A stretch of 64,000 nucleotides of DNA, taken from positions 24,515,554-24,579,553 of the forward strand of contig CM020619.1 in NCBI GenBank assembly GCA_009829735.1, read 5' to 3'. Both the position numbers and the translations under genes were made by a program. Below the pieces are notes generated by a model. It had not been told where the DNA came from. It worked only from the letters and a program-made list of their open reading frames with translations, and made no database searches. The DNA is from Pyropia yezoensis (taxonomy: Eukaryota; Rhodophyta; Bangiophyceae; Bangiales; Bangiaceae). Shown here piece after piece: positions 54,608-64,000 of this stretch (position 1 is the first letter of the stretch; the number at the start of each line of letters is the position of its first letter).

Positions 54608-57600
54608 ATGGCCGACGACGCCGCGGCCGCCGCAGCGGCGGCAACCGCGGCCGTGGCTGCGGCCATGTCAGCGGCCGGTGTCAACTCCGATGGGTCCACC
54701 GGCAAGGCGCAGCACGTCAAGGCGCCCGAGTGGGCGGGCCCGGACGGGTTCATCCAGTACGAGGAGGAGATGTCGCTGTGGCTCTTCATGACAACGCTGG
54801 CAGACAACAAGAAGGGCGGCGCCATGCGCGTGGCCCTGACGGGGGCGGCATACGACACGGCCCGTACGGTGCCGGTCGAAACGCTCATCACCGACCAGGG
54901 ACACGTCGAGCCGATGAAAGTGCTCCGCCTCGCGTTCGGCGGCAGCGACTCCAAGCGCGGGCACTCCGCGTACCGCAAACTCAAGAAGACGTACCGCGGC
55001 AACTCATCCATGGAGACGTACCTGTCCGCCATGACCCTGGTCCTGGCGGAGTGCAACAATAACGGCTACGCCATCTCGGACAAGACAGCCGTCTCCATCA
55101 TCCTTGACCAGAGTGGACTGGACACCAATCAGCAGGCAGCGACGATGTCGACGGCAGCCATGCACGTCGTCAAGGGCCTCGACGAGGTGGCGGCCTTGAA
55201 CACGGCCATGAGCGACCTGTGGGGCGGTGACTCGACGCTCGCGCCCTCCGCCAGCGCCGTCATGATGTGCGTCACTTACGGTGAGCACGCGGCGTACATG
55301 GCGGCGCGGCGCACAAAGCCGGCGGCACCCGGCTCGGCCGGGGGCTCCAGCGTGCACAGTGCGCCCAAGGCCGACCCGGCGGGCTGCTGGCACTGTGGTA
55401 AGACCGGCCACGTCCGCCGGGACTGCCGCAAGCTCGCCCGGGAGAAGGAACAGGCGGCCAAGACCGGTGACGGGGACAAGCGCAAAGACACGCACGCCGA
55501 CGAGACCGGGTACGTCTCCCACGAGACTGCCCACATTGTGCTCGTGGCAAACGAGGAGGAGGGCAAGCAGCTCGCCGCCAAGGCGGGTGACGTCATCCTG
55601 GACATTGGCGCCACGGCCACCATCGCGGGCGCGGCTTGGATCGCCGACTACGTCGCGCAACTGACGCCAACGGAGCGCGCCTCCATCCGCTCGGCCGAGG
55701 CGGCCGCCGTCTTCACCTTCGGCGGGGGGCACACGCAGCGCGCCTACGAGCGCGTGATCCTCCCCATGCTGGTGGGCGGGCGCAGCTGCATGGTACAGAC
55801 CTGGGTGGTGGCCGGCCACCTCCCCATGCTGCTCAGCCGCAAAACAATGGCGTCCTTGGGCGTCATCCTCGATGTGGCGGCTCGAAGCATGCTTGTGCAG
55901 GACCTCAACGTGGAGGTCGGCCTGGCCATGTCGCCCGCCGGGCACCTGACCTTCAACGCCCTCGACCGCGGCCACGACAAGACGACCGCTTCGGTGGAGC
56001 CGCCCGTGGAGGCGGTCCGCGGGTTCACCCTCATGGCCGTACTCACCAAGGAAACGCCCGACCTCGCCAGGTCGGCCACAAAGCTACACAAGCAGTACGG
56101 CCACTGCTCGGCCGCCCGCCTCATCGAGCTGCTACAGCAGCAGGGCGTCACCGACAAGGAAGTCTTCGCCGCGGTGACGACCGCCGTGGCTGTATGCGAG
56201 GCGTGCAAGCAAACTGCGCCACGACCCACGCGACCGGTCGTCAGCGTGCCACGTGCGCTGACATTCAAGGACACAGCGGCGGTCGATCTGGCTGAAGTGA
56301 CCCCCCCGGGTACTTTCTTGCACATTGTGGACCTAGGCACCCGCTTCGCCAAGGCCGTCGCCATTCCCAACAAGACGACAGCCACGGTGACTAGCGCGTT
56401 TCTGTCGGGCTGGCTGGTTCACCACGGGGCGCCACGAGCTCTGCTGTCCGACCAGGGGAGTGAGTTCGACAGTCACCTGTGGCGCGCCATGGGGGAGCGC
56501 TTCAACATCGACGTCTGCACTACGGCTGCGCAGGCCCACTTCTCAAACGGGGTGGTGGAGCGGCACAACCTGACCATCAAGACAATGGTCTCCCGGCTTC
56601 GCCGCGACCACCCCGGGGCGAACGCGCAAGAGCTGCTGGATTTGGCGTGCCTGGCCAAGAACTCCATGAGCGCCCATAACGGGGCGTCGCCCTTCCAGCT
56701 GGTCTGCGGCAGCACTCCCCGCCTGCCAGCCGTCCTCACCGACGGCCTGCCTGCTTTGGGAAACGGGGCTGTGGCGGGTGACGAGGCGCTGCGCCTACAT
56801 CTAGAGCTACTCCACGATGCCCGCGCGGCGCACACGCAGGCAGAGGCCGACGCTTCTCTGCGGCGGGCTCTTGCCCGGAATGCAACCAATGTACCCCACC
56901 GCACCTGGGCGGTCGGCGACACGGTATACTACTGGACGGAGGGACTGTCATCGAGCCGCGGCGCGTGGCACGGCCCGGCACACGTTACAGACGTAGCCGC
57001 TGACAAGCAGTCCGCCCGCATCCAACACGGCCACGCTTGGACGACACGGCACGTGTCCCAGCTCCGCCCGGCCGGGGAGGACGACCCCAAGCCGACGGCT
57101 GACCCCGGCTCTCCATCGACCTCGCACAGCTCCACCGCAACGCCAACCACCGAGGCGGGGACGGTCTCGCCCGTGACCGCTGGTGGGGATGACGTGCCCG
57201 CGGGTGCTGACCAGGGGCCGGACAAGGCAGACGCCGCGTCGGACACCCAGTCGCCGGGCAACGACACGACGGCGGACGAGCGGGATGCCACTGCGTCTAT
57301 GTTTGCTGGCGCACGAGCCGCCATGGAGCAGGCTGACGCGGCGTCGGCGCCGTCGCCTGACGTAGCTCCCGCACCAGGGCGGGGACCCTGGAGTGGACGG
57401 ACGCGCAGCCGGCAGGCGCACTTCTTCTCTGGAGCGCCACCTGGCGCGGCGGCGCACCACAAGGGCTACCGGCACTCCATTGAGATGGCACAGCCCGCGG
57501 ACGCAGCATGGGCTCAGGAGCTGTACGCCTGTCGCGTCAAGCGCATCAAGGAGCTGGGCGGGCCGCGGCAGGCGGAAAAGCTCCGCGTAGCCAAGGCCGC

Positions 57601-57679
57601 CCTCGACGCTACCATCAAGGGGCTGGCAGAGGAGGACCAGGCACTCTACCTCTTTGAGGGACGACGGGAGGCCATCTAA
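54608..57679 (+). CDS. Copia Gag-protease-integrase
   Basis: The first in-frame ATG is at 54608; the frame is open upstream to about 54329 but without an ATG. Gag ends in a canonical CCHC knuckle CWHCGKTGHVRRDC (about residues 260-273). The protease active site reads LDIGAT (Asp about 332), with Ile where Ser or Thr is normal. The pre-integrase zinc site is LHKQYGHCSAARL...CEAC. The integrase core has D560 (VDLAEV), D615 (LSDQGSEF) and E651 (NGVVERHN), the D-D-35-E spacing. A TAA at 57677-57679 closes the frame after DEEGRREAI-like sequence. The same frame continues immediately with reverse transcriptase, so the stop is either a mutation or a recoding point. The product would form the particle and integrate the cDNA. 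Confidence 0.92.
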   Translation: MADDAAAAAAAATAAVAAAMSAAGVNSDGSTGKAQHVKAPEWAGPDGFIQYEEEMSLWLFMTTLADNKKGGAMRVALTGAAYDTARTVPVETLITDQGHVEPMKVLRLAFGGSDSKRGHSAYRKLKKTYRGNSSMETYLSAMTLVLAECNNNGYAISDKTAVSIILDQSGLDTNQQAATMSTAAMHVVKGLDEVAALNTAMSDLWGGDSTLAPSASAVMMCVTYGEHAAYMAARRTKPAAPGSAGGSSVHSAPKADPAGCWHCGKTGHVRRDCRKLAREKEQAAKTGDGDKRKDTHADETGYVSHETAHIVLVANEEEGKQLAAKAGDVILDIGATATIAGAAWIADYVAQLTPTERASIRSAEAAAVFTFGGGHTQRAYERVILPMLVGGRSCMVQTWVVAGHLPMLLSRKTMASLGVILDVAARSMLVQDLNVEVGLAMSPAGHLTFNALDRGHDKTTASVEPPVEAVRGFTLMAVLTKETPDLARSATKLHKQYGHCSAARLIELLQQQGVTDKEVFAAVTTAVAVCEACKQTAPRPTRPVVSVPRALTFKDTAAVDLAEVTPPGTFLHIVDLGTRFAKAVAIPNKTTATVTSAFLSGWLVHHGAPRALLSDQGSEFDSHLWRAMGERFNIDVCTTAAQAHFSNGVVERHNLTIKTMVSRLRRDHPGANAQELLDLACLAKNSMSAHNGASPFQLVCGSTPRLPAVLTDGLPALGNGAVAGDEALRLHLELLHDARAAHTQAEADASLRRALARNATNVPHRTWAVGDTVYYWTEGLSSSRGAWHGPAHVTDVAADKQSARIQHGHAWTTRHVSQLRPAGEDDPKPTADPGSPSTSHSSTATPTTEAGTVSPVTAGGDDVPAGADQGPDKADAASDTQSPGNDTTADERDATASMFAGARAAMEQADAASAPSPDVAPAPGRGPWSGRTRSRQAHFFSGAPPGAAAHHKGYRHSIEMAQPADAAWAQELYACRVKRIKELGGPRQAEKLRVAKAALDATIKGLAEEDQALYLFEGRREAI

Positions 57680-59707
57680 CTCACCATCGCCGACCCCGCC
57701 ATCCGCCGCGCGCGCCTAGAGAAGGCGGAGAGCGCCATGCTTGCTCGCTTCACGGGCCCCGATACGCTCCAAGCCGCGTGGAAGCGCACGGCTATGACCC
57801 GCCTGCTTGCGGCGGACGACCGGCGCGCGGCGCGGCGACAAATGGGCGCAACAACGCTCGCGACCAACACGATGTGTGCCGCTGACACACTAGACACGGC
57901 TCTGCAGCGCGGCAGGACCAAGCAACACCAGGCGCTGATTACGCGCCGAGAAATGCGGCGGCGTTCCGAGGTTCCTGTCAGCCAAGCCGGTACGGCGTTT
58001 GATGAGGCTATGTACCGCGAGCTCGAAGCCTGGTACAACCTCGCCGTCTACAACGAGGTTCCGTACACGGGGCAGGTGGTCATCTCCACCCGCTGGGTCT
58101 TGACGCTGAAGCAACCCGATACTCCGACGGGGGCCCCTCGACGCAAGGCACGCCTTGTTGTGCGCGGCTTTGAGGACCCCGACCGGGACAACGTAGACAG
58201 CACGTCACCCACGGCATCACGGGCCACACTGCGCGTAGTGCTCTCGGCCTTAGCAACACACGGCTTCATCCCGCGCACCGTCGATGTGTGCACGGCCTTC
58301 CTCCAAGGCATGCCACTTGACCGGCCGACCGCCGTCTTTGTGCAGCCACCTCCACAAGCTCGGGTGCCAAGTGGCCTGGTCTGGCAGCTGCGGAAGTGTG
58401 CATATGGGCTCACCGACGCCCCGCGTCGCTGGTACGAGAGCGTCCTACGTCTGATGCAGGACCTAGAGCTGACTCGTTCGTCGGTCGACCACGGTCTGTT
58501 CACGCAGCACGACGCGGGCCGCCTCGTTCTGGTGGTGGCCGTCCATGTCGACGACTTTCTGTTTGGTGGAACGGCCGCCGCGGTGGACCGCTTTGAGCGC
58601 GCTCTGCGCCGTGCCTTTGAGGCTGGCGCCACCAAGTCAGGCGACATGACATTCACTGGCCTCCGCGTCAACACCACCATGGACGACGACACGGGCTCTC
58701 TCACCATCCGCACTGACCAAGACCAGTACCTGGACTCCATCGATGTCATCGACGTGCGACCTGAGCGCAAGGCCCACCCTGAGGCGTGCCTGACGCCTCT
58801 GGAGCTGACCGCCTACCGCCGGGCGACTGGGGCGCTACTGTGGGGAACTGGCCTGACCCTGCCGTACCTGGCATGCGCCACGACTACTCTGGCACGCCGT
58901 TTCACGTGCGCAGTCGTGCACGACCTTACTGTGGCCAACCGAGTCATTGCGGCGGCTAAGGCCGCCCGACCGATGCCGCTATCCTACGTACCCCTGCAAG
59001 GTCAGCAGCGGCTTCGCCTGTTTGTCGACGCCTCCAGCGTCAAGGCCGGGGTGCCAACGGCCCACACGGGCTTCGCTATCTTCACGACGCCTGGGTCGGT
59101 TCCCAGCGGCAGGATGCCGGCTGACGCACCCATGGTGCTGCTGCAATACGGCTCCCACCGTCAGCGCAAAGTCACGCACTCCTCCTTCGCGGCGGAGGTG
59201 TACGCTATGCTGGAGGGAGTGCGGGCGGCAAAGGAGCTCGCGGTCATCCACGCGCTGATCAACTACGGCAACGAGTACAAGCAGGCGCCCGTGGACGTGT
59301 ACACGGACAACCTCTCTCTCTACAACACGCTCGACGCTGACGGGGTGGTGCAGCCCAAGGAGGTTGGCGCCGCCGTCCAGGAGCTCCGTGAGCTGTATCA
59401 CGGCGGCACCATGTCAACAGTAACCTGGCTCCGCGCACACGGTCAGCTGGCGGACGCCCTCACCAAGCCTGGACGTGACACGGCGCTGCAGCGGACCATC
59501 CGCACCGGAGCCTACGCGGTGCGGCTGGCGGCCACGGATTACCTGACCAAGCGGTCGCCTGCGGCGCCTGCCCAAGATGGTGTTATTGAGCACGGCGGCA
59601 ACATCGCCGGCGACACGGCAACACAAGGGGACAACAACGTCCACGAACAAGACGACGCAAGCACCGACGACGACACTGGCGGGCCGGATACGGGCGAATA
59701 CGAATAA
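57680..59707 (+). CDS. Copia reverse transcriptase-RNase H
   Basis: Same frame as the upstream gene, directly after its TAA; the first ATG is at 57737. RT motifs are W-VLTLKQPDT, KARLVVRGFEDPD, the copia-specific VDVCTAFLQG, WQLRKCAYGLTDAPRRWYE and the catalytic VHVDDFLFGG (about 58547-58570). RNase H follows with RLFVDASSVKAG, SSFAAEVYAMLEGV and VYTDNLSLYNTL, then WLRAHGQLADALTKPG, the usual end of copia polyproteins. It ends about 3 bases before the 3' LTR. There is no stop or frameshift within it. Translation needs readthrough of the TAA or internal initiation. Confidence 0.93.
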   Translation, partial: LTIADPAIRRARLEKAESAMLARFTGPDTLQAAWKRTAMTRLLAADDRRAARRQMGATTLATNTMCAADTLDTALQRGRTKQHQALITRREMRRRSEVPVSQAGTAFDEAMYRELEAWYNLAVYNEVPYTGQVVISTRWVLTLKQPDTPTGAPRRKARLVVRGFEDPDRDNVDSTSPTASRATLRVVLSALATHGFIPRTVDVCTAFLQGMPLDRPTAVFVQPPPQARVPSGLVWQLRKCAYGLTDAPRRWYESVLRLMQDLELTRSSVDHGLFTQHDAGRLVLVVAVHVDDFLFGGTAAAVDRFERALRRAFEAGATKSGDMTFTGLRVNTTMDDDTGSLTIRTDQDQYLDSIDVIDVRPERKAHPEACLTPLELTAYRRATGALLWGTGLTLPYLACATTTLARRFTCAVVHDLTVANRVIAAAKAARPMPLSYVPLQGQQRLRLFVDASSVKAGVPTAHTGFAIFTTPGSVPSGRMPADAPMVLLQYGSHRQRKVTHSSFAAEVYAMLEGVRAAKELAVIHALINYGNEYKQAPVDVYTDNLSLYNTLDADGVVQPKEVGAAVQELRELYHGGTMSTVTWLRAHGQLADALTKPGRDTALQRTIRTGAYAVRLAATDYLTKRSPAAPAQDGVIEHGGNIAGDTATQGDNNVHEQDDASTDDDTGGPDTGEYE

Positions 59708-59710
59708 GGG

Positions 59711-60063
59711 TGTATGGGATTAATCAAGCGGCGGTTCGGGCGCGGGCCATGCTGGCACGCGCCCGTTCCCGCCGGTAATGCCCCGGGCCGCCACGTGACC
59801 GCGACCGTTCCCTAATGGGCGGTGTGACCACGGGCGGCCACGAGGCACAAGGGAGGAGAGGCGGTGCACGGGCACCGCGGGAGGACCGGAACGGGCGCCA
59901 CTGGAGAGTGGGGCAGCAACGCGGGGCGCACGCGCGCGACGCGCGCGCGCAAGGGTCGACGCTTCCCCGTTTCTGGGGGAGCCTCTGGGTATATGGGCAG
60001 TGAGGGAGAGACGGGGGGTAGCGGTGGGAGGAGAGCAATAAGAAGACGAGTCTTTTCCTCACA
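59711..60063 (+). repeat. Copia 3' LTR
   Basis: Begins TGTATGGGATTAATC and then is identical to the 5' LTR. It is followed by the second GCAGG (60064-60068). Confidence 0.93.
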
Positions 60064-60500
60064 GCAGGACGTGCCATACGAGGGGCGGCAGACAGCCAGT
60101 CTGACCCATTTCTCCCCATGCATTTGGGTCCGTATTCCATAAGAAAAGGATTGTTAGTTTAGTAGCAAGTCCAACTTGGATTTGAAGGTTTTCTGCATTT
60201 TATCGTCTTGAATTTTCGTGTCGCCCGAGCAGGTGCTGGGGTGAGAGATTCTGAGTGGCGAAATTCTAAGGGACCCTGGAGGGATAAGCGGAGGGACAGC
60301 GGGGCTTGGCCTCGCTTCCCCGTCCCGACCAAGAAACTGTTGGCCCACACACCATCCTCTTGTTTCGTAGTGGGGGGTTTGCCCCACAGCAGGGACAGCA
60401 TGGGTGCGGCTTGCACTTCATCCGGTCCTCAACGTTACGAGAGGCACCCTCACCGTTGCCACCAACTTGGTGGAGGCTACTGTGAGCGGGTCTTGCCACA

Positions 60501-62326
60501 ATGAGCATCGAGGTCACGGGGAGAGTGTCCCAGTGGGAGCTGCGGTCGAGATATCCAGTGGGGAGGGCGGCATGGTGGCATGAAGGGTGGAGGGGCTGCC
60601 GAGGGAAAAACGAGCGTCATTAGTAGGGAGAAGAGGCATCGTCGTCACGATGTGACCCACGAACTCACACGCCCAGTTCGCGACCGGCGAGCTTCACGAT
60701 GTTGTACGGGTGCACCTCCTCTTTTTGCCTTTCCCCTCCTCTTTTGGTTTCCTTCTGCCAAACCCCATATGCCCAGTGATTGTCGAGCGTGGGACGGAGA
60801 GCACCAAGGTCGGGGGCAGTGGTGTGGCGGAAAGCTGCCGAGGGGAGACCCAGCGTGCATGGGGAGGGTGAGGCGTGGTTGCTTCTCATGGGAGCTTTGG
60901 TTGAGCAGCTGGCGAGGGGAGAGCAAGTGTCATGGGGGGGGGCGGTGGCACCGCACTCACGCTACGTCTCATTTGCTCACACACACGGTGCAGAGGACTT
61001 TGCTATGTGGTAGGAGTGACTGACTGGACTGGAGCGGAGGAGATGGGAGGGTGCGAGTGGAGAGGCAAGCAGTGAGGAGGTGGGGGGGCGGAGAAGAGGG
61101 AGGGAGTACAGTAGGAACACAAGTGTACGACCTGCTCACGGACGATGAACCGGGCCAAAAGGAGCCGTGGCATGCAAGCTATACCCGGCCGGTGGCGACA
61201 GGCTTTGGCGAGCTTTTTCCCAGGGGTGTTCATGATCGTCGCAGCCAGATCCGACAGCGCAGTCGGCCACGAACTGGTTCGGGGAGGAAAAATCAGCCGG
61301 ATCCTCTGAGATTTTTCGAGGTCAACTCACACTGTCCTGTGACACGTGGTGGAAGTGTTGTTGCGATGTGCGCCCTCGTCAAGAAGCAGGAGGGAGTGAA
61401 ATTAAGCGACGGGCACATACGAACCACAAAGTAGCCTCCATGAGGGCGGACTGAGTTGACAAGAAGTCCAGGGTGTCTTCGCGAATTCGCTTTCAGTGAA
61501 AAGGGGGTCAATATCTTATAGTAGCTTCTCTATTCATCATTAAAACGGAAATATAATGTAGTTAGAACCGTACTGGCGCAGCGCTTCCGCCGCCACTCCC
61601 GCCACACCGTGTGACACTCGGGTGGGCCCCCGCCACCCCCCCCCCAAACACCCCCTAACGAGACCCCACCCGCCCAAGAGGCGAGCGAGCCCTCCCAGCG
61701 TCGACTGTCGGCTCCCCCGCCGGTGGGGCCTTCCACAAGGCTGTCTGGCCGGCTCGCGGAGGTGGGTGCCGTCGACCAGCCCCCGCGCTCGCGACACGAG
61801 CCGTTTCCGCCCCGCACCGCCCGCCTCCCCCCCCGTTCCCACCCCCGCGCGGCGGCCGCCGCGAGCCGTCAAGCGGCGCCCAGCGCTTGGTCGCTCCCCC
61901 GCGCGGGGCAACGTGCGGTGCCGTTGCGAGTAGCGGTGGGGGCGAGCGCGCTGTCGCCGCCGCGGGCGGTCGGTTCCCGCCGCGGAGGCTTCCGACGGCC
62001 GCAAGCGCGCCAGCCGCCGCGAACGCCTGCCTCCGGGTGACCACCCCCCACCTCCCACTCCCCCACCCCCCCGCCGACCTGTGGGTGACTGCCCCCCCGC
62101 CGCCGCCTGTGGCGGCGTTACCCTGTAGGTCTGGTCCCTTCCCCCGCTGCGCTCGTGTCGATAGCGAGGAGCGACCGCTCCCCGGCACCGCTGCTGGTGT
62201 CGCCTCTTCTGCTCCCCGCCTTGTGGCCGGTTGACCGCCCCCCCTCCCTTGTTGGTTCTCCCGCCCCTCTTCCCCGCTCTTTTTTCCGCCGGCCTTCTTC
62301 TTCCCCCCCCCTTGCCGGTCGCATCC
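60501..62326. other. Intergenic, no gene supported
   Basis: Mixed composition. A 127-codon plus-strand frame (61051-61434) has a plausible stretch (TQVYDLLTDDEPGQKEPWHASYTRP) but no recognised domain. 61600-62320 is C-rich and pyrimidine-biased and probably holds the promoter and 5' leader of the next gene. A short AT-rich patch lies at about 61500-61560. Confidence 0.35.
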
Positions 62327-62842
62327 ATGGATTCGGGCGGCGCTAAGACGGATGATTTCCTTGGCCCCCCCCCCGTGACGGGCTCCCTGTCGCCGGCCGG
62401 CCAGAAAATCATGTTCCTCGCCACCACCTGCCTCGCCGCGGTCGTCACGTGGGGGTCGGCGGCCAACTACGGGTCGGCGCGGAAGCAGTGCCAGTCGGCG
62501 TGCGTGTCGACCATCATTTTCGGAGTGGCCGTGTGGGTGCTGTCGCTGCTGCCGCTGCTGGGCAACTTGGCCCTCGCGCGGGGATCGTTCACCCGGTCCG
62601 GGGCGTTTACGTATGGCCGCGAGTGGTTCCTGATTGTGTTGGTGGTGGTGCTGTGGGTGATCACCGTCGGGACGGTGGCCTCTCCGGCAACGCCGGGGCG
62701 GTCGCTGACGCAGTGGGCGGCGTGGATTGGGCTGTTTACCGCGGTGGGGGCGCTCATCAAGGCCATTCACACGCGGAAGGAGGAAGACCAGCCGTCAGCG
62801 GTGCCGGCTGACTTTGATGAGGAGGACCTGGTGTATGGATGA
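62327..62842 (+). CDS. Four-helix membrane protein, unknown
   Basis: A 171-residue protein. The ATG at 62327 is chosen because upstream in-frame codons encode a Pro-rich stretch typical of noncoding sequence here and the hydrophobic segments start soon after. Predicted membrane helices are at about residues 27-46, 59-84, 98-118 and 128-146. The first loop has a Cys pair (RKQCQSAC, 52-59), and the C-terminus is acidic (ADFDEEDLVYG) and probably cytosolic. The layout resembles small tetraspan (MARVEL-like) proteins of algae, but no family motif decides it. The ends look intact and there is no intron. This is one of the few likely host genes in the window. Confidence 0.6.
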   Translation: MDSGGAKTDDFLGPPPVTGSLSPAGQKIMFLATTCLAAVVTWGSAANYGSARKQCQSACVSTIIFGVAVWVLSLLPLLGNLALARGSFTRSGAFTYGREWFLIVLVVVLWVITVGTVASPATPGRSLTQWAAWIGLFTAVGALIKAIHTRKEEDQPSAVPADFDEEDLVYG

Positions 62843-64000
62843 GGGGGGGGGAGGTCGCAGCGGCAGTGGTGTGCCGTGCGATGCGGTGCGGTGCGACGCT
62901 GGGTGGTGGTGGGGGGGGGCGTGGCTGGGTTGCAAGGGTGAGGGAGGGGGCTGACGGATGCATGGAGACCGGCGCACATGGACGGTGGGGCGCAGCTGGA
63001 CCGGCCGTGGCACGCCACATCTGTTTGTACGTTCAAACGGGTGGGGTGGTGGTGTGCACACGCTGGGAGAGCCCGCTGTCCCGGCGTTGGGTGGCTGGCT
63101 TCGCATGTTTCGCGGGGGGTGAGGCCGCCTACTCGCCCTCCGTTGTGGGGTGCGTGCGGCCGGGTGTTTTTTTTTCGTCGCGCTCGCTGCTGAGAGCACG
63201 GATGGCGTGCGGAGCGAGTGGGCGGCGCGGCCCCAGCGGGGTGCCGCAGGCGCTGTCGAGCGCGTGCCAGAGGTCTGGTGACGGGCGAGCTGTGGTATTG
63301 CGGGGAGAGAGCTGTCGTTGGCTTGGGGGTGGGCGAGGTGGTGAGGTGGTACTTGCTGCCGCTGGCCAAGGACGACCTCGCTGGCGACTTTTGTTTCTTC
63401 CATGTCATTGCGTCCTTTTTTTTTGGTGGTGGTCGCTTGCCGCGGGGATGAGCCGGTGGCTCTTGTGGGAGAGGAATCACGCCGCACGCACAGACGCCGT
63501 GTATGGACCCACCTTCGCGCACAGGTGGTACACGCGGCGCGCGCACAGCTGGTACACGCGGCGCGCGCAGAGCTGGCGCTGCGCGATCCACTCCTATGCA
63601 CCCGCTCGACCACGTCGTAGGAGTGCGCGCGCACAGCTGGCGCCGTACTTGCCACCCTCACTCACCGCCCCTTTCGACCGCGTCACAGAGGGGTGGTAGC
63701 TGTGGCGGCGGGGGCCACGCCGTCACACCGGCGGCCGCCCATCCGTCGGGCTTGTCCCATCAGCACCCGCCGGGTGGGGCCGCGAGGCCGCCACGGCGGG
63801 CGTCGCAATCGCGTCAATGGCCGGTGGCAGTTGCGCCGCCCTCGCTGCGGGGCTTGCGGGTCCATGGCCTGTATCGGGTGGGCGCACCGCCCGCTGTCCA
63901 GAACGGTCGCCGCGGCCACCCGTGGGCGGCGCCCCAGCCGCTGCGGGGGGGAGTTGTGCTGCCCTCGGTTCCGCTCTACCGGCGGCAGCGGCAGCGGCGG
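62843..64000. other. Right edge, no gene supported
   Basis: A 286-codon plus-strand frame (62839-63699) and overlapping minus-strand frames are compositional. A 24-bp direct repeat with TGGTACACGCGGCGCGCGCA occurs two and a half times at about 63527-63575. From about 63700 to the end the sequence is GC-rich and open in more than one frame; a gene running off the window cannot be excluded. Confidence 0.35.

Larger units (their letters stand above)
53779..60063 (+). mobile_element. Ty1/copia retrotransposon, recent insertion
   Basis: The element is 6,285 bp, with LTRs at 53779-54127 and 59711-60063 and flanked by GCAGG. Domain order is Gag, protease, integrase, reverse transcriptase, RNase H, which defines Ty1/copia. 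The LTRs appear identical except for the first dozen bases, so insertion was very recent. It lies in the LTR of the Y element. Confidence 0.97.
53747..60500 (-). repeat. Y LTR, split by the copia insertion
   Basis: On the minus strand the LTR starts TGTGGCA at 60500 and ends TGCCACA at 53747. Leaving out the copia element and one target-site copy, it is about 464 bp, against 469 bp for the solo LTR at 21103-21571, to which it aligns throughout. The bases outside (ATGAG to the right of 60500, GGGAG to the left of 53747) are not a duplication, as expected for an LTR still joined to its element. Confidence 0.88.

Noticed and set aside
62839..63699. 286-codon plus-strand frame after the membrane protein gene
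   Set aside because: Starts at the preceding stop region, G-rich composition, no domain, overlapping minus-strand frames of equal length.

Overview
This is a GC-rich stretch of a eukaryotic nuclear genome, most likely from a photosynthetic alga and plausibly a bladed red alga of the Porphyra/Pyropia type. The evidence is spliceosomal GT-AG introns, a B-type cyclin-dependent kinase with a PPTTLRE helix, a predicted plastid factor of the CCB2/CCB4 family (cytochrome b6f haem assembly), and a dense load of eukaryotic transposons. The assignment to red algae is inference; the photosynthetic, Archaeplastida-like character is better supported.

Only a few genes look like host genes. At the left edge a CCB4-like gene (841-2004, +) faces a two-exon CDKB kinase gene (4123-2916, -). 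Near the right edge is a small four-helix membrane protein (62327-62842, +). In the middle, 35356-39015 (+) is one uninterrupted 1219-codon frame with a proline-rich repeat, a P-loop NTPase and a restriction-nuclease-like C-terminus. It resembles the Crinkler/RHS class of eukaryotic NTPase-nuclease proteins.

Most of the rest is mobile DNA, and several ends are resolved to the base. (1) 6347-11055: a Mutator-like element with about 172-bp terminal inverted repeats, a perfect 9-bp target duplication and a five-exon transposase. (2) 14884-34155: a large inverted-repeat element, called T here, with roughly 350-bp ends, G-run minisatellite arrays and a 3.5-kb core. (3) 15168-26270: a Ty3/gypsy chromovirus inserted in the left end of T, with a 5-bp target duplication. 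It is inactivated by many stops and carries a solo LTR of another family inside its integrase plus a long antisense reading frame downstream of the chromodomain. (4) 45297-52531: a hAT element with perfect 18-bp ends, an 8-bp target duplication and an intact 883-residue transposase. (5) 53779-60063: a Ty1/copia element with near-identical LTRs, a 5-bp target duplication and a single in-frame stop between integrase and reverse transcriptase. Elements 4 and 5 both sit inside an older minus-strand LTR element, called Y here (LTR 60500 to 53747, body to about 44300). The Y LTR family also supplied the solo LTR in the chromovirus.

The layout gives a relative order of events. T came first, the chromovirus jumped into T, and a Y-family LTR landed in the chromovirus integrase. 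Separately, Y was hit by hAT in its coding region and by copia in its LTR. The right end of T still shows the unoccupied version of the site the chromovirus used in the left end, which independently confirms that boundary. Between these blocks are minisatellites, a tRNA-like Pol III unit, a piggyBac-like relic, a 2.8-kb GC-array block and intergenic sequence in which no gene can be supported.
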